Shown: positions 52,314-60,848 of the stretch, one piece after another
Layout of the letters: every line of letters starts with the position of its first letter
How positions within the stretch are numbered: the first letter of the stretch is position 1
DNA from: CBDIDH01 sp965277595
GTDB taxonomy: Bacteria; Planctomycetota; Planctomycetia; Isosphaerales; Isosphaeraceae
Direction of reading: 5' to 3'
Length of the DNA stretch: 64,000 nt
Assembly (NCBI GenBank): GCA_965277595.1
Contig: CBDIDH010000002.1
Span: 3,720,001 to 3,784,000 of the forward strand
Translations under genes and position numbers: made by a program
The notes under the pieces: model-generated
Databases searched by the model: none
What the model was told of the DNA's origin: nothing
The model's input: the letters and a program-made list of their open reading frames with translations, nothing else

Positions 52314-54545
52314 TCAGGAACCCTCGCCCGCCTGCCGCATCTCGGCCAGGGCAAGAAGAAAGGCGAGGGTCGACTCGGCCCCTTGATTCTGATTGACGCG
52401 GTCCTGCATCAGGCCGTCGCGACAACCCCCCGTCTCCGGGTCATAAAGGGGCAGGCTCAGGTCGTTCCGTCCCAGAAACCAGGCAAAGGCCGTGCGCGCC
52501 TCGACGCGCCAGAATTCATCCTTCGTGAGCCGGAAGGCATCCAGACAGGCCGAGACGGTCGCCTGAGCCTCGACCGGCTGTTGATCGAAGAGCGCCGCGA
52601 CGCCCCCCTTCACTTGAAACCCGTCCGAACCGATCGCCCGGAAATCATCGCGCGGCGATTTTTGCATGGAAATCAACCAGCGCAGAGCCTTCAATCCGAC
52701 CTCTTCCCCGCGCTTCTGACCTGAAATGAGCAAAGCCTGAGGCAGCCTCGCGTTGTCGTAAGCGAGAGAGCCTTCCAGCCAGGGCCAGTCATCGGTTGCC
52801 GCGCGATCATATAAATCAAGAAGACGCGCAGTCAAGTCGTCACGTATCCGCGTCACCTGGCGATCGCCGCCGAGCCGGTGCAGATACTCGCATATCCCGA
52901 GCAGACCAAAGGCCCAGGCGCGTGGCGAGGAAAGACCTTGAAGCGTCGGCAGGGCCAGTTCAAATTGCTGCGCCGCCCACGACTGCAAGGCGCGACGGTT
53001 CGAACGCCCGACGCAGGCACCGAGCGCCCAGACGGCCCGACCGTGCGCGTCGTGAGATCCGAGACCCTCGCGCCAGGTCCGGTCGAAATTCAAGAAGTTG
53101 CGAAATCGGCCCGAGGACGGCTCGAAGGCGAACTGCAAGAATCCCGCGTAGGTTGTGGAAAGCCTGTTAACGAGGGGCGGATCAATCGTCAACTCTTCGA
53201 GCAGAACCGTGAGCAAAAGGGCGCGGGCACAGTCGTCGGTGCAATACCCCTCGGCAAAGTTGGGGATACCGTGGTCGGCGAACTGATAAATCCCGGTCGA
53301 ATCCGAAAGTCGAGAAAGGTGGTCAAGGTTCCAGGCGGGAAGATCCAGGTCATTCACCTTGGCCGAGGGGGGGGGTGGGCGATCGGTCGCCGTCCGTCGG
53401 GCCAGGCCAAAGGATTCCATGTACAACGAGGCGACATGACTCCAGACCATGTCCAGGCCCAGCAGATAGGCCCGTTTCCGCATGGCGTGCCGCCTCGGCT
53501 CGTCGCGCAGAAGGCCCTGAATTTCGAGTGAAAGCGCCTTCGAATCGGCGAAGGGAACAATGACGCCGCGGCCGTCGGCGAGCAATTCCTCGGCGTGCCA
53601 GTAGGGCGTTGAAACGACCGCCTTGCCGCAACCAAAGGAATAGGCCAGGGTTCCCGAAACACTCTGCGCGGGGTTTAAATAGGGCGTGACGTAAACGTCG
53701 GCCGCCACGATGTACTCGGTCAGGTCGGGAAGGCCGACGAATCGGTTCTCGAAAATCACGCTGTCGGCCACACCCAGCTCGTTCGCGAGCCGCTCCAGGC
53801 TGGAACGATACCGTTCGCCCTGTTCGCGAATCAGGTTGGGATGGGTCACCCCGAGCACGACGTAGACAAACGTCGGAAACTCGCGGAGGATCTCGGGAAG
53901 CGCCGAGATCATGTACTCGATCCCCTTGTTCGGCGAGATCAGGCCGAAGGTCAGGGCCACGAGCTTGCCGCCGACGCCGAGCTTTTCCTTGTAAAGCTGC
54001 GGATCGAGAAAGGGGACGTCGGGAATTCCGTGCGCGATCCCATCGACCTTGGACGGATTGACCCCGAAAACGTCGAGCAAGAGGGTCCGCGACCTCTCCG
54101 TCATCACGACCACGCGCGCCGAACGCTCAACGATCTCCGTGAAGACCCGTCTTTGATCGGCGTCCGGTTCGCTGAGGACCGTATGCAAGGTCGTGACGAC
54201 GGGCATTCTCAGGCCGTCGAGCAGGTTCAAGATCGATGATCCGGCGGGGCCGCCGAAGATTCCAAACTCGTGCTGAAGACACACGACGTCGGCATTGCTG
54301 AAGTTCAAGAACTCGGCGGCTCGACGATACGATTCCGGGTCATCCTGCCCAAGCTCAAACCGAACCTCGGGGGGGTAATCGTACCCTTCCTCCCGATCGT
54401 TCACGGGCACGACAAAACAATCGACCGCGGGGTAACGCCGAGCGACCGACGTGCAAAGATCGTGTGAGAATGTGGCGATCCCGCACTGTCGAGGAAGATA
54501 GTCGCCCACGAACGCGATTTTTCGAATTTCCGGCTCTCGCCTCAT
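52314..54545 (-). CDS. GT4 glycosyltransferase with C-terminal helical glycosidase-like domain
   Basis: The 743-aa protein has an N-terminal GT-B glycosyltransferase 4 half (IAFVGDYLPRQCGIATFSHD; KLVALTFGLISPNKGIEYMI; AYSFGCGKAVVSTPYWHAEE, the nucleotide-sugar Glu region) to about residue 390. The C-terminal 340 residues look like an (alpha/alpha)6-barrel: YQFADHGIPNFAEGYCTDDCAR, GLGSHDAHGRAVWALGACV and WPWLEGSLAYDNARLPQALL. The combination suggests synthesis and trimming, or phosphorolysis, of a glycan. It is alone; the substrate is unknown. Confidence 0.85.
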   Translation of the reverse strand: MRREPEIRKIAFVGDYLPRQCGIATFSHDLCTSVARRYPAVDCFVVPVNDREEGYDYPPEVRFELGQDDPESYRRAAEFLNFSNADVVCLQHEFGIFGGPAGSSILNLLDGLRMPVVTTLHTVLSEPDADQRRVFTEIVERSARVVVMTERSRTLLLDVFGVNPSKVDGIAHGIPDVPFLDPQLYKEKLGVGGKLVALTFGLISPNKGIEYMISALPEILREFPTFVYVVLGVTHPNLIREQGERYRSSLERLANELGVADSVIFENRFVGLPDLTEYIVAADVYVTPYLNPAQSVSGTLAYSFGCGKAVVSTPYWHAEELLADGRGVIVPFADSKALSLEIQGLLRDEPRRHAMRKRAYLLGLDMVWSHVASLYMESFGLARRTATDRPPPPSAKVNDLDLPAWNLDHLSRLSDSTGIYQFADHGIPNFAEGYCTDDCARALLLTVLLEELTIDPPLVNRLSTTYAGFLQFAFEPSSGRFRNFLNFDRTWREGLGSHDAHGRAVWALGACVGRSNRRALQSWAAQQFELALPTLQGLSSPRAWAFGLLGICEYLHRLGGDRQVTRIRDDLTARLLDLYDRAATDDWPWLEGSLAYDNARLPQALLISGQKRGEEVGLKALRWLISMQKSPRDDFRAIGSDGFQVKGGVAALFDQQPVEAQATVSACLDAFRLTKDEFWRVEARTAFAWFLGRNDLSLPLYDPETGGCRDGLMQDRVNQNQGAESTLAFLLALAEMRQAGEGS

Positions 54546-54865
54546 AAGGTTAACTCTGACACCAGGTTAGGTTGCTCGATGACGGCCTCCTTCACCGGCT
54601 TGCCCGTTTGTTTAGAGAGACGTACAGGCCCCATCAACGTCGACAAGGCAACCGACACCGCGCGCCTTTTGACGAATTTTCCCGCATCCAACTTAACAAC
54701 CTTCGCTAACGATGCCTAGTGTTTCACCAGCACACCTTGCGCCACGCGAACGGGTACTCAAAACTTTGTATCTTTCATGACAATCCCCTAGTTGCCATTG
54801 ATTTATGCCAGCATGCGATTATCCACTGTCCGCCAAGCCAAGTTTCCAGGGGAGATTTTCGGTTC
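54546..54865. other. AT-richer intergenic stretch before tRNA-Arg
   Basis: Between the glycosyltransferase start and the tRNA promoter the sequence is visibly richer in A/T than its surroundings (54660-54850). No supported gene is present. Confidence 0.45.
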
Positions 54866-54894
54866 TTGACATCCAGGGTGGGTTTGTGTGGAAT
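54866..54894 (+). promoter_or_regulatory. sigma-70-like promoter of tRNA-Arg
   Basis: TTGACA (54866-54871), a 17-base spacer and TGGAAT (54889-54894) lie 11 bases before the tRNA. The -10 box matches the consensus at 4 of 6 bases. Confidence 0.65.
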
Positions 54895-54905
54895 GAACGT
54901 CCAAC

Positions 54906-54979
54906 GTGCCCGTAGCTCAATTGGATAGAGCGTTAGCCTCCGGAGCTAAAGGTTGGAGGTTCAAATCCTCCCGGGCATA
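54906..54979 (+). tRNA. tRNA-Arg (anticodon CCG)
   Basis: The acceptor stem GTGCCCG/CGGGCAT (one G-T pair), D arm GCTCAATTGGATAGAGC, anticodon stem TTAGC/GCTAA with loop CTCCGGA (anticodon CCG) and T arm GGAGGTTCAAATCCTCC form a full cloverleaf. Discriminator base A; CCA not encoded. The 3' half is the probable integration site of the element that follows. Confidence 0.95.
54957..54979 (+). other. probable attachment site (attL) in the tRNA 3' end
   Basis: Tyrosine integrases of this kind commonly recombine in the T arm/3' end of a tRNA gene. The integrase gene starts 150 bases downstream. The matching copy (attR) should lie beyond the right edge, so the exact core cannot be confirmed. Confidence 0.5.
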
Positions 54980-54987
54980 TTGACACA

Positions 54988-55016
54988 AACCCCTGGGAAA
55001 CCGGGGGTTATTTTTT
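54988..55016 (+). terminator. Rho-independent terminator of tRNA-Arg
   Basis: AACCCCT pairs with GGGGGTT (one T-G pair) around an 8-base loop and is followed by ATTTTTT, 8 bases after the tRNA. Confidence 0.85.
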
Positions 55017-55128
55017 GCGCTATGCGTCGAGGGCGAGGGAAGTCAACGCGCCAGGCCAACGCGCTACCTAACGCCCTATCTTTAGCCTGGCAACGCGGTT
55101 AGGATACGCCGAGGCGGGAGGCCGAAGC

Positions 55129-56385
55129 ATGCCGCGTGAACCGAAACCCAAGTGGCACAAGGGAAATCGTTGCTGGTACGCCCGGGTCGGCGAGCCGGAC
55201 GAGACCGGGCGGGCGCGGGCCGTCTACTTCACCAGGCCGCTTGAAAGCGGTATTCAGCCCCCCGCTGGCGAGAAGGACGAAGGAGGAGCCTGGGCCTACC
55301 TCAACGCGCTTCGCAAGCAAAAAGAAGCGCGTTGGATCGACACGGCGGACTGCACGGTCGCCGGCCTCGCCCAGATGTATCTCGCCGCGTGCAAGACCCG
55401 AGTCGCCGAAAAGACGATGGTCCTCGGTCATTTTCAGACCCTGCAAACACGCCTCGGAAAATTCGCGAGATTTCCGACGGCGGAAGGAATGGCCGGTTCA
55501 AGGTTGGCGCGGACGATCTCGCCGGACGATCTCGCCGCCTGGATCAAGTTTCTGAAACAGCAGCACAAGCCGAATTACGTCAAGAATTGCGTCCGCGCCG
55601 TCCAGGGACTCTTTTCCTGGGGAAGCGAGGACATCGCGAGTCGGACGCCGCGCAGGCTGCTCGCGAGGAACCCGATCGAGGGGGTCAAGGCGCCTCGGGT
55701 GGGTCGCATGCCCGAGCGATTCGCGGAGCGCAAGGACGCCGCGGCCTTCCTGAAATTCTTTCGGTCTCGGGCCGTCGACCGCTTTGATCGGCTGACGATT
55801 CTTCTGGAGCGCGTTTTGATCAGGACGGGATGCCGGCCGGGCGAGGCGTGCGGGATGCGGTGGGATCAGATTCGCTGGAACGGCGGGACAAGCTCGGCCG
55901 GTCACAAATTCGCGCGGGTCGTGATGCGCGAGCACAAGACCGACGCGCACCAGGAGAAGCCGCGCGTGATCTACCTCACGCCGGTTTTGACCAGGGCGCT
56001 ACGGCGTGTCCACGATCGCGAGCCAAGGCACGCCGTGTATGTCTTCACGCATCGGCGCGGTAGCCGATCGAAGGCGGAGACGCCCGAGGAATGGGGAGAC
56101 CCGTGGGATTCCGGCGCGCTGGGGGCGAAGATCCGCAAGGTCCGCGCGGCCGCGATCGAGGCCAAGGTCGCGATCGAGGGTCAAGGCGCCAACCGGATCG
56201 TCAACTATCTCTGGCGACACACGGCGATCTCGACCCTCCTGATGATGGGCGTGGATATCGCGACGGTCGCCGACCTGACGGGAACCAGCCCCGAGATGAT
56301 CCGGTCGCATTACGGCCACATCCTCGACGCGCACCTGGCCGCCGCCGCCGAAAAGCTGACGAGAGGCCGACGGCCGGGGCGATAG
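55129..56385 (+). CDS. tyrosine recombinase/integrase
   Basis: The 418-aa protein has an N-terminal arm-binding-like region, a core-binding SAM-like domain (AGLAQMYLAACKTRVAEKTM to about residue 165) and the catalytic domain: Arg236 (RTGCRPGEACGMRWDQI), Lys270 (VMREHKTD), Arg363 (NYLWRHTAIS, with Tyr at the first His position) and nucleophile Tyr395 (IRSHYGHI). The N-terminus, PKWHKGNRCWYARVG, resembles integrases of planctomycete elements. ATG 55129 follows GGCGGGAGG. Its stop is adjacent to the convergent Xis-like gene. Confidence 0.92.
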   Translation: MPREPKPKWHKGNRCWYARVGEPDETGRARAVYFTRPLESGIQPPAGEKDEGGAWAYLNALRKQKEARWIDTADCTVAGLAQMYLAACKTRVAEKTMVLGHFQTLQTRLGKFARFPTAEGMAGSRLARTISPDDLAAWIKFLKQQHKPNYVKNCVRAVQGLFSWGSEDIASRTPRRLLARNPIEGVKAPRVGRMPERFAERKDAAAFLKFFRSRAVDRFDRLTILLERVLIRTGCRPGEACGMRWDQIRWNGGTSSAGHKFARVVMREHKTDAHQEKPRVIYLTPVLTRALRRVHDREPRHAVYVFTHRRGSRSKAETPEEWGDPWDSGALGAKIRKVRAAAIEAKVAIEGQGANRIVNYLWRHTAISTLLMMGVDIATVADLTGTSPEMIRSHYGHILDAHLAAAAEKLTRGRRPGR

Positions 56386-56706
56386 CTAATCTGGTTTGCA
56401 CTTGGCTCGATGGCCCCGCAGCAGGTCGTTTGACGCGACCCGGCGAACGACAGTCTCGCGACGGATCGGCTCGGGGGACCAGTGTCCCTCGATCGCGGCC
56501 TCCCAGGCTTCCACGGCCTGGGGGCGAAACCGGATGAACTTGGCGCCGCGACCGGTCAGCCGGGCTTCGCCAGGCCCCAGCCAGAGATAAGGGACACTCT
56601 TGGTGCGCACCCGATCCAGAGTCGTCGCCACGGAGCAGCCCCATCGCCGGGCCAGATCGGCGGGGGTCCAGAGTTGACAGACATCCTCGCTTGGGCGACT
56701 TTTCAT
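56386..56706 (-). CDS. excisionase-like helix-turn-helix protein
   Basis: ATG 56706 overlaps the stop of the preceding gene (ATGA); the frame upstream of it is a Gly/Arg-rich artefact. The 106-aa product has a MerR/Xis-like start (LWTPADLARRWGCSVATTLD), followed by PYLWLGPGEARLTGRGAKFI and FRPQAVEAWEAAIEG. This is the pattern of small recombination directionality factors and helix-turn-helix regulators. Its position against the integrase gene supports an Xis role. Confidence 0.65.
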   Translation of the reverse strand: MKSRPSEDVCQLWTPADLARRWGCSVATTLDRVRTKSVPYLWLGPGEARLTGRGAKFIRFRPQAVEAWEAAIEGHWSPEPIRRETVVRRVASNDLLRGHRAKCKPD

Positions 56707-57083
56707 GCGTCCTCGTCCTCCTCCGTGTCTTCCTCGTCCTCGTCGTCCTCGTCGTCCTCTTCCCCCAACTCCTCGCACGCCTCAATCGCCGCCCTGAACT
56801 CCAATTCGATTCCGCCCGGCGTCATCGACGTGTCGCCGTCGCATTCACCATCACCAAAGAACACGGCGGCCGATCCACTGCTGATACTGAGCCGTATCCA
56901 CGTCCCTTCGGGGATCGTCTCCATCGCCTGCTCCACCATTGCCGTGAAGTCGCTGGAGTTCCGCGCCAACTCCTTCAGCCGTTCGACTTCCGCCACCAGT
57001 TCCGCCACCATCACGGGGTCATAGCCGTCGCGCCAGGCACCGGCATCTTGCGCCTGGATCTCGGACCATCGTTCGGGGGTCAT
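56703..57083 (-). CDS. small protein with acidic tail
   Basis: The 126-aa protein has a helical N-terminal half (MVAELVAEVERLKELARNSS), a short beta-rich region (WIRLSISSGSAAVFFGDG) and a tail of almost only Asp and Glu from about residue 108 (EEDDEDDEDEEDTEEDEDA). Such tails can mimic DNA. It overlaps both neighbours by 4 bases. No family is recognised. Confidence 0.65.
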   Translation of the reverse strand: MTPERWSEIQAQDAGAWRDGYDPVMVAELVAEVERLKELARNSSDFTAMVEQAMETIPEGTWIRLSISSGSAAVFFGDGECDGDTSMTPGGIELEFRAAIEACEELGEEDDEDDEDEEDTEEDEDA

Positions 57084-57598
57084 CGGTCAACATCCTCCGG
57101 CATCGGAAACGGCTTCAGTCCGTATGGCAGCATTAGCGGATGCTCCGGGTGTCCGCTCGCCGTCATGCGGATCACATGCAGTTGACGACCGGCGGCGGCG
57201 AGCTTGGCGCGGACCTCGGCGACCCGCGCCTTGGCCTTCGGCTTGGCTCCCCAGGCGGCAATCGTTAAGCCGAAACACGCATGGGTCACGATCGCGGCGT
57301 CGTTCAGCGGTCCAACCGGATCGGCGGCTTTCCAGAGATCGCGGACGTCGGTCGCTCGATAGGCGTAGAGGTTGACTACGATGATCCCGGAATAGCCCCA
57401 GCGTTTCGCGAAGCCGATGCACTTCGTAATCGTGTGATCATCCTCCTCATGGTCCGCTCTGCTGGGATTGAACATGAGAAACGTGACATGGGGTCCAGTC
57501 TCCCAGGTCCGCCGCAGGTCGTAGCGGTAGAGGCCGCATTCGCTGATCGTGGCGGCGGACTGGAATAGGGTAACGTCGAAGAGGCTGGGTTGGGTCAT
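57080..57598 (-). CDS. DUF1643-family protein
   Basis: The 172-aa protein matches DUF1643: YRYDLRRTWETGPHVTFLMF, NPSRADHEEDDHTITKCIGF, GYSGIIVVNLYAYRATDVRD and HPEHPLMLPYGLKPF. This family is common in phages and prophages and its function is unknown. It overlaps both neighbouring genes by 4 bases. Confidence 0.85.
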   Translation of the reverse strand: MTQPSLFDVTLFQSAATISECGLYRYDLRRTWETGPHVTFLMFNPSRADHEEDDHTITKCIGFAKRWGYSGIIVVNLYAYRATDVRDLWKAADPVGPLNDAAIVTHACFGLTIAAWGAKPKAKARVAEVRAKLAAAGRQLHVIRMTASGHPEHPLMLPYGLKPFPMPEDVDR

Positions 57599-58104
57599 TG
57601 GGGTGGCTCCTCTCTCCGCCTTCGGATCTCGTAGGAGTTCGCCACATTGAACTTACCATCGCAGCGATCGACCGTGGCCATGATCACCGGGGCGATCGCC
57701 CCGCGCCATTTTTCATAGGGCATCCAGTCCGGCGCGTTGACGTCGAAGACCCACCGATCGGGAACACCGGCAATCGAGGCAATCCAGTGCGTATGCTTGA
57801 ACTTCCAACCGAACGGCACGCCGGGGAGCATCCAGGGTCCACCCCACTGAATGCGGACAACGCCGTGACGTGGAAAAACCGGCGCGATCTCGCGAGCGGA
57901 GAAACCGGCGCGATGGATCGAGGCGACCATGTCCAGTTGGTTCATGTAGCCGGAGCGTTCGAAGTCTCTGCCCACGAACGATTGAACCGCATCAAGCGTC
58001 AAGCCGAGCGCGGCGGCCAGAGCCACGGGACCGCAGTTGGCGCTCCAGAGGGTGTTGGCCCTTGCCACGTCGTCCGGGCCGAAGCGAAGAAGCGGACGGG
58101 TCAT
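57595..58104 (-). CDS. C39-like papain-fold protein
   Basis: ATG 58104 (AAAGGA ten bases upstream) gives 169 aa. SANCGPVALAAALGLTLDAV has the Cys and Gly-Pro of the C39-like peptidase start (nucleophile Cys24); KHTHWIASIAG supplies a His and VFDVNAPDW an Asp. This order fits a papain-like fold with a possible Cys/His/Asp triad. The gene overlaps the end of the upstream frame by 113 bases (see finding). Peptidase activity is not proven. Confidence 0.6.
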   Translation of the reverse strand: MTRPLLRFGPDDVARANTLWSANCGPVALAAALGLTLDAVQSFVGRDFERSGYMNQLDMVASIHRAGFSAREIAPVFPRHGVVRIQWGGPWMLPGVPFGWKFKHTHWIASIAGVPDRWVFDVNAPDWMPYEKWRGAIAPVIMATVDRCDGKFNVANSYEIRRRREEPPQ

Positions 58105-58465
58105 TGGGGTGCAGTCCTTTCGTTCGGAGATGCTCGACGTTCCCACGCCGGTAATCGCACATCGCCGGATCGGGAGGGTCCAATGTGGGCGGTTCTTCTG
58201 AGTCCCTGTCGTGCTCCCTTGCGATCGAAATCCAGTACACGCCGTCCTTGGGTCTCCAATCGAAGGTCGCATCCATCTCGTTGAGAAGGTCGACCATCTT
58301 CTTTTGCCAGGATGGCGGCATCGATTGCATGACCAGCCGGGGAACAGTCAAGAACTGGGCGTAGGACAGTCCGAACCAGTCGTGGACGTGGTCAGGGTAA
58401 ACGGCGTCCAACTCCTCTTTCGTGGGCTGGACGTCGTCAGCCGGGTTGTCTTCGGGTGGCATCAA
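57992..58465 (-). CDS. hypothetical phage-like protein
   Basis: The 157-aa frame starts at ATG 58465, 4 bases into the end of the upstream HAD gene. Residues 1-115 look coding (SYAQFLTVPRLVMQSMPPSW, DWRPKDGVYWISIAREHDRD). The last 38 residues run through the start of the C39-like gene in another frame and are Arg-rich, so the true end may have been lost by an indel. No family is recognised. Confidence 0.5.
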   Translation of the reverse strand: MMPPEDNPADDVQPTKEELDAVYPDHVHDWFGLSYAQFLTVPRLVMQSMPPSWQKKMVDLLNEMDATFDWRPKDGVYWISIAREHDRDSEEPPTLDPPDPAMCDYRRGNVEHLRTKGLHPNDPSASSLRPGRRGKGQHPLERQLRSRGSGRRARLDA

Positions 58466-58977
58466 ATCACCGTCCTTTCCGTAAGCATTTCAATCGCCCG
58501 CTCGGCGTCGTCATCCGTCAAGCCAATCTTGCCATCGGTCTGAACGAAGGGATGACCGGCGGCCGAGATGCCAAGGTCCAGGTCATCGATAACGACGTGG
58601 GCGTTGTACCAGGGGTTCAATCTCAGCCATGTCGCGATCTGTTCGCCCCGTTCGTTCGCAATGGGCCAGGTCGCGGGATTGCCGTTGTAGACGACCCGTC
58701 GCATCGTGTCCGGCCAGGTCGCGCCGATGAGTCGACCGGCGAGAACGCCGTGAGATCGCAAGAGCCACTCCATTCCCGAGAGCGTGGCCTCACGGCGGAA
58801 AATGATGTAGCGCCAGGCGGAGGAGAGAACGATCTTCGCGTCGGTAGCCCGAAGGATGCGATTGAGTCGTTGGACTTTGTCGGTATCGATGCGACCGCAG
58901 AGAACGTCAGGGTCGAAGCCGTGGTCGTTCAAGCAGCCGTCGATATCGAGAAAGACGAGGCGGTGATGGAAGGGCAT
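58462..58977 (-). CDS. HAD-superfamily phosphatase-like protein (SAK_2 type)
   Basis: The 171-aa protein has the HAD motif I LVFLDIDGCLND (Asp11 and Asp13), motif II-like IVLSSAW (Ser), and a late acidic pair HVVIDDLDLG. This short form resembles the HAD domain of Swiss Army Knife RNA-repair-type proteins, often found in phages, which act on nucleic-acid phosphates. It overlaps the next gene by 4 bases. Confidence 0.75.
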   Translation of the reverse strand: MPFHHRLVFLDIDGCLNDHGFDPDVLCGRIDTDKVQRLNRILRATDAKIVLSSAWRYIIFRREATLSGMEWLLRSHGVLAGRLIGATWPDTMRRVVYNGNPATWPIANERGEQIATWLRLNPWYNAHVVIDDLDLGISAAGHPFVQTDGKIGLTDDDAERAIEMLTERTVI

Positions 58978-59047
58978 GTCAGGGGGTTGTCCTTTCGCCT
59001 TCGCTTACCGGCGAGTGTGCTGTCCTCGCCGGTGCGACTGGAGCCCA

Positions 59048-59656
59048 TTAATGAGTCCTGGACGCCTTTTCCACTCCGCCCTCGCGGGCGTTCTTCTCAA
59101 AGGACCGCTTTTCCTCCGGGTCGTGAATGACGGAGAGGGAAATCGGCGTATTAATTTTCATCGGCGTCTCGGTGCAGATGATGATTCCGCCCGCGAGGAC
59201 GATTTCGGTCATCTGGTCTCGAACGTCAAAGAAAAACGACCCTTCGGGATTCTTGCCGTAGGAGCCATCGAAATCCGGAGATGGCATTGCGAGGACTTCG
59301 TAATGGCTCGGATTACGGATCACGACCGGCTGTTCCGGTGTGGTCAACAGGGAATTGAGGCTGCTGAGCTTGCCATTGATGACCCACGACGCCACGACAT
59401 GGCCATCGGAGGACAGGCAGTAGACGTAGGCGACCCGATTGGATCGGTTGATACGTTCCAGGCGTTTGATGAGGTTCGCCAGTTCGAGCGAATGGTCAAG
59501 TTTCGGAAGAGGGTGAGCTTGACGGAGTGACCGTTGATTGGCCTCGGTCGCCTTGGACTCGTCCACGACCGTACCGCCAATGTTCGCGTCGTTATCACAA
59601 CCGCTGACAGCGATCAACGGCAAAACGCACGCAAGACGAAGCATGAATGTCTTCAA
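59048..59656 (-). CDS. lipoprotein of unknown function
   Basis: The 202-aa protein has a lipoprotein signal (FMLRLACVLPLIAVSGC, Cys about residue 20). The mature part contains LELANLIKRLERINRSNRVA and YVYCLSSDGHVVASWVINGK, and a conserved-looking HYEVLAMPSPDFDGSYGKNP. This middle to C-terminal region resembles host- or phage-encoded lipoproteins, but I cannot name a family. A position inside the element suggests a role in surface exclusion, by inference only. Confidence 0.65.
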   Translation of the reverse strand: MKTFMLRLACVLPLIAVSGCDNDANIGGTVVDESKATEANQRSLRQAHPLPKLDHSLELANLIKRLERINRSNRVAYVYCLSSDGHVVASWVINGKLSSLNSLLTTPEQPVVIRNPSHYEVLAMPSPDFDGSYGKNPEGSFFFDVRDQMTEIVLAGGIIICTETPMKINTPISLSVIHDPEEKRSFEKNAREGGVEKASRTH

Positions 59657-59680
59657 GGAAAACTCCTTCGGGAATGTGAT

Positions 59681-60145
59681 TCAGTCGACGCGATAAGGCA
59701 GGTCGGATCGCTTCCACATGGAGCGAGAAATCATCCGGGATTTCGCGTTGTAATCGGCCGCCAGTCTTGATCGGTAGTACCTGAGGCCGTCAAGAATATC
59801 GTTGAGGCGACCCATTTCCTGACGTTCGTCGAGCTTCCAGTTCTCGCGTGGCCCGGCATTCATCTTGAACCGCTCAGCCGCCTGTTCGGCTGTAGCGATC
59901 TGGTTGTCGGCCGCCTGGATATCCTGGTACTGAGATTCGTACCACTCATAATTCTGCACGATGGCGTCAGGATTGACGACGCGACGAACGACCCCGGAGG
60001 GAACCGAGATGGCCCATCCGACCAATCCGAGCAAGCCCGCAAAGATCAGCAAGACAATCAAGATCCCCGAGAACGCCCAGAAGACGCGCCAGAAACTCCA
60101 GGTAGCGTCATCAACGCCACGGCGAAACTCGTCACGGTAGCTCAT
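59681..60145 (-). CDS. membrane-anchored helical protein of phage type
   Basis: The 154-aa protein has one membrane helix (IVLLIFAGLLGLVGWAISV) and an exported helical domain ending DYNAKSRMISRSMWKRSDLP. The motif of Tyr-Asn-Ala followed by a Lys/Arg and DLP-type end is seen in small envelope proteins of many phages. Its start overlaps the DUF551 gene stop by 4 bases. The function is unknown. Confidence 0.6.
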   Translation of the reverse strand: MSYRDEFRRGVDDATWSFWRVFWAFSGILIVLLIFAGLLGLVGWAISVPSGVVRRVVNPDAIVQNYEWYESQYQDIQAADNQIATAEQAAERFKMNAGPRENWKLDERQEMGRLNDILDGLRYYRSRLAADYNAKSRMISRSMWKRSDLPYRVD

Positions 60146-60528
60146 TGGATTCCCCTAGAGGGTTTTGGCGGGTTCACGTTGCCTTCGCTTCCCGGCGGTT
60201 CCGGCAGCGGCATCCAGTGGGTGACGGCCTTCGCCCACATTTCCGTTGAGTACCACCCGTAATCGGGGTCAAACCACACGCACATCAAAGGTGGATTACC
60301 GGGGTCTAACGAAGGACAACAGACGAGATACTTGCCTTCCTTTTCCGGCAACCGCTCCGCCACCGGAATCCACCGGGCCGTCTCTTGCAGCCGCTCCAAT
60401 TCCCCCAGCACGACCGCGACATCCAGGCTCTCGACCAGAGCGGTATAGCCCTGCCCGAGCGGATCGAGGCCGGGGGTGATCGCGGCCTTGAGGCGGGCGA
60501 TGGCGGAGGGGACTTCGGTAGGGGTCAT
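60142..60528 (-). CDS. DUF551-like protein
   Basis: ATG 60528 (GGAG upstream) gives 128 aa. ETARWIPVAERLPEKEGKYL, VWFDPDYGWY and VTHWMPLPEPP match the DUF551 pattern, a small domain very common in phages and prophages with no known role. The N-terminal part (SAIARLKAAITPGLDPLGQG) is helical and extra. Both neighbours overlap by 4 bases. Confidence 0.8.
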   Translation of the reverse strand: MTPTEVPSAIARLKAAITPGLDPLGQGYTALVESLDVAVVLGELERLQETARWIPVAERLPEKEGKYLVCCPSLDPGNPPLMCVWFDPDYGWYSTEMWAKAVTHWMPLPEPPGSEGNVNPPKPSRGIQ

Positions 60529-60848
60529 ATCGTTTTCTCCGCTTCTTCCACCGGTTGGAGGTAACGTAAAGCAGATTGAGCCCACCTTTCACGGCTATCC
60601 GTTCGCAACCGAATCCATTTCCAAAATTCTTCGATCACATACTCTCGGAAGTCGAGCGGATCAGCATGTAAGTCTTTGTGGACATAATCGCTCACGGACT
60701 TTCGAGGCAGGAGTAATGAACCGACCCCGCTGCGAAGGGGCACGTTAATAGCTCGTTGCTCGATACGACCAAAGTAAGCAAGCAGAATGACTCGCAACTC
60801 GGGATTGTTTCGGTAATCGATGGCGGCGTGGACTTCGGGGATGTTCAT
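60525..60848 (-). CDS. hypothetical protein
   Basis: ATG 60848 overlaps the stop of the ASCH-like gene by 4 bases. The 107-aa protein, with PELRVILLAYFGRIEQRAIN and EYVIEEFWKWIRLRT, looks helical and possibly DNA- or protein-binding; no family is recognised. It belongs to the same run of coupled genes. Confidence 0.6.
   Translation of the reverse strand: MNIPEVHAAIDYRNNPELRVILLAYFGRIEQRAINVPLRSGVGSLLLPRKSVSDYVHKDLHADPLDFREYVIEEFWKWIRLRTDSRERWAQSALRYLQPVEEAEKTI

Noticed and set aside
54719..54928. 69-codon frame before tRNA-Arg
   Set aside because: It runs into the tRNA gene, has no ribosome binding site and shows no protein-like pattern.
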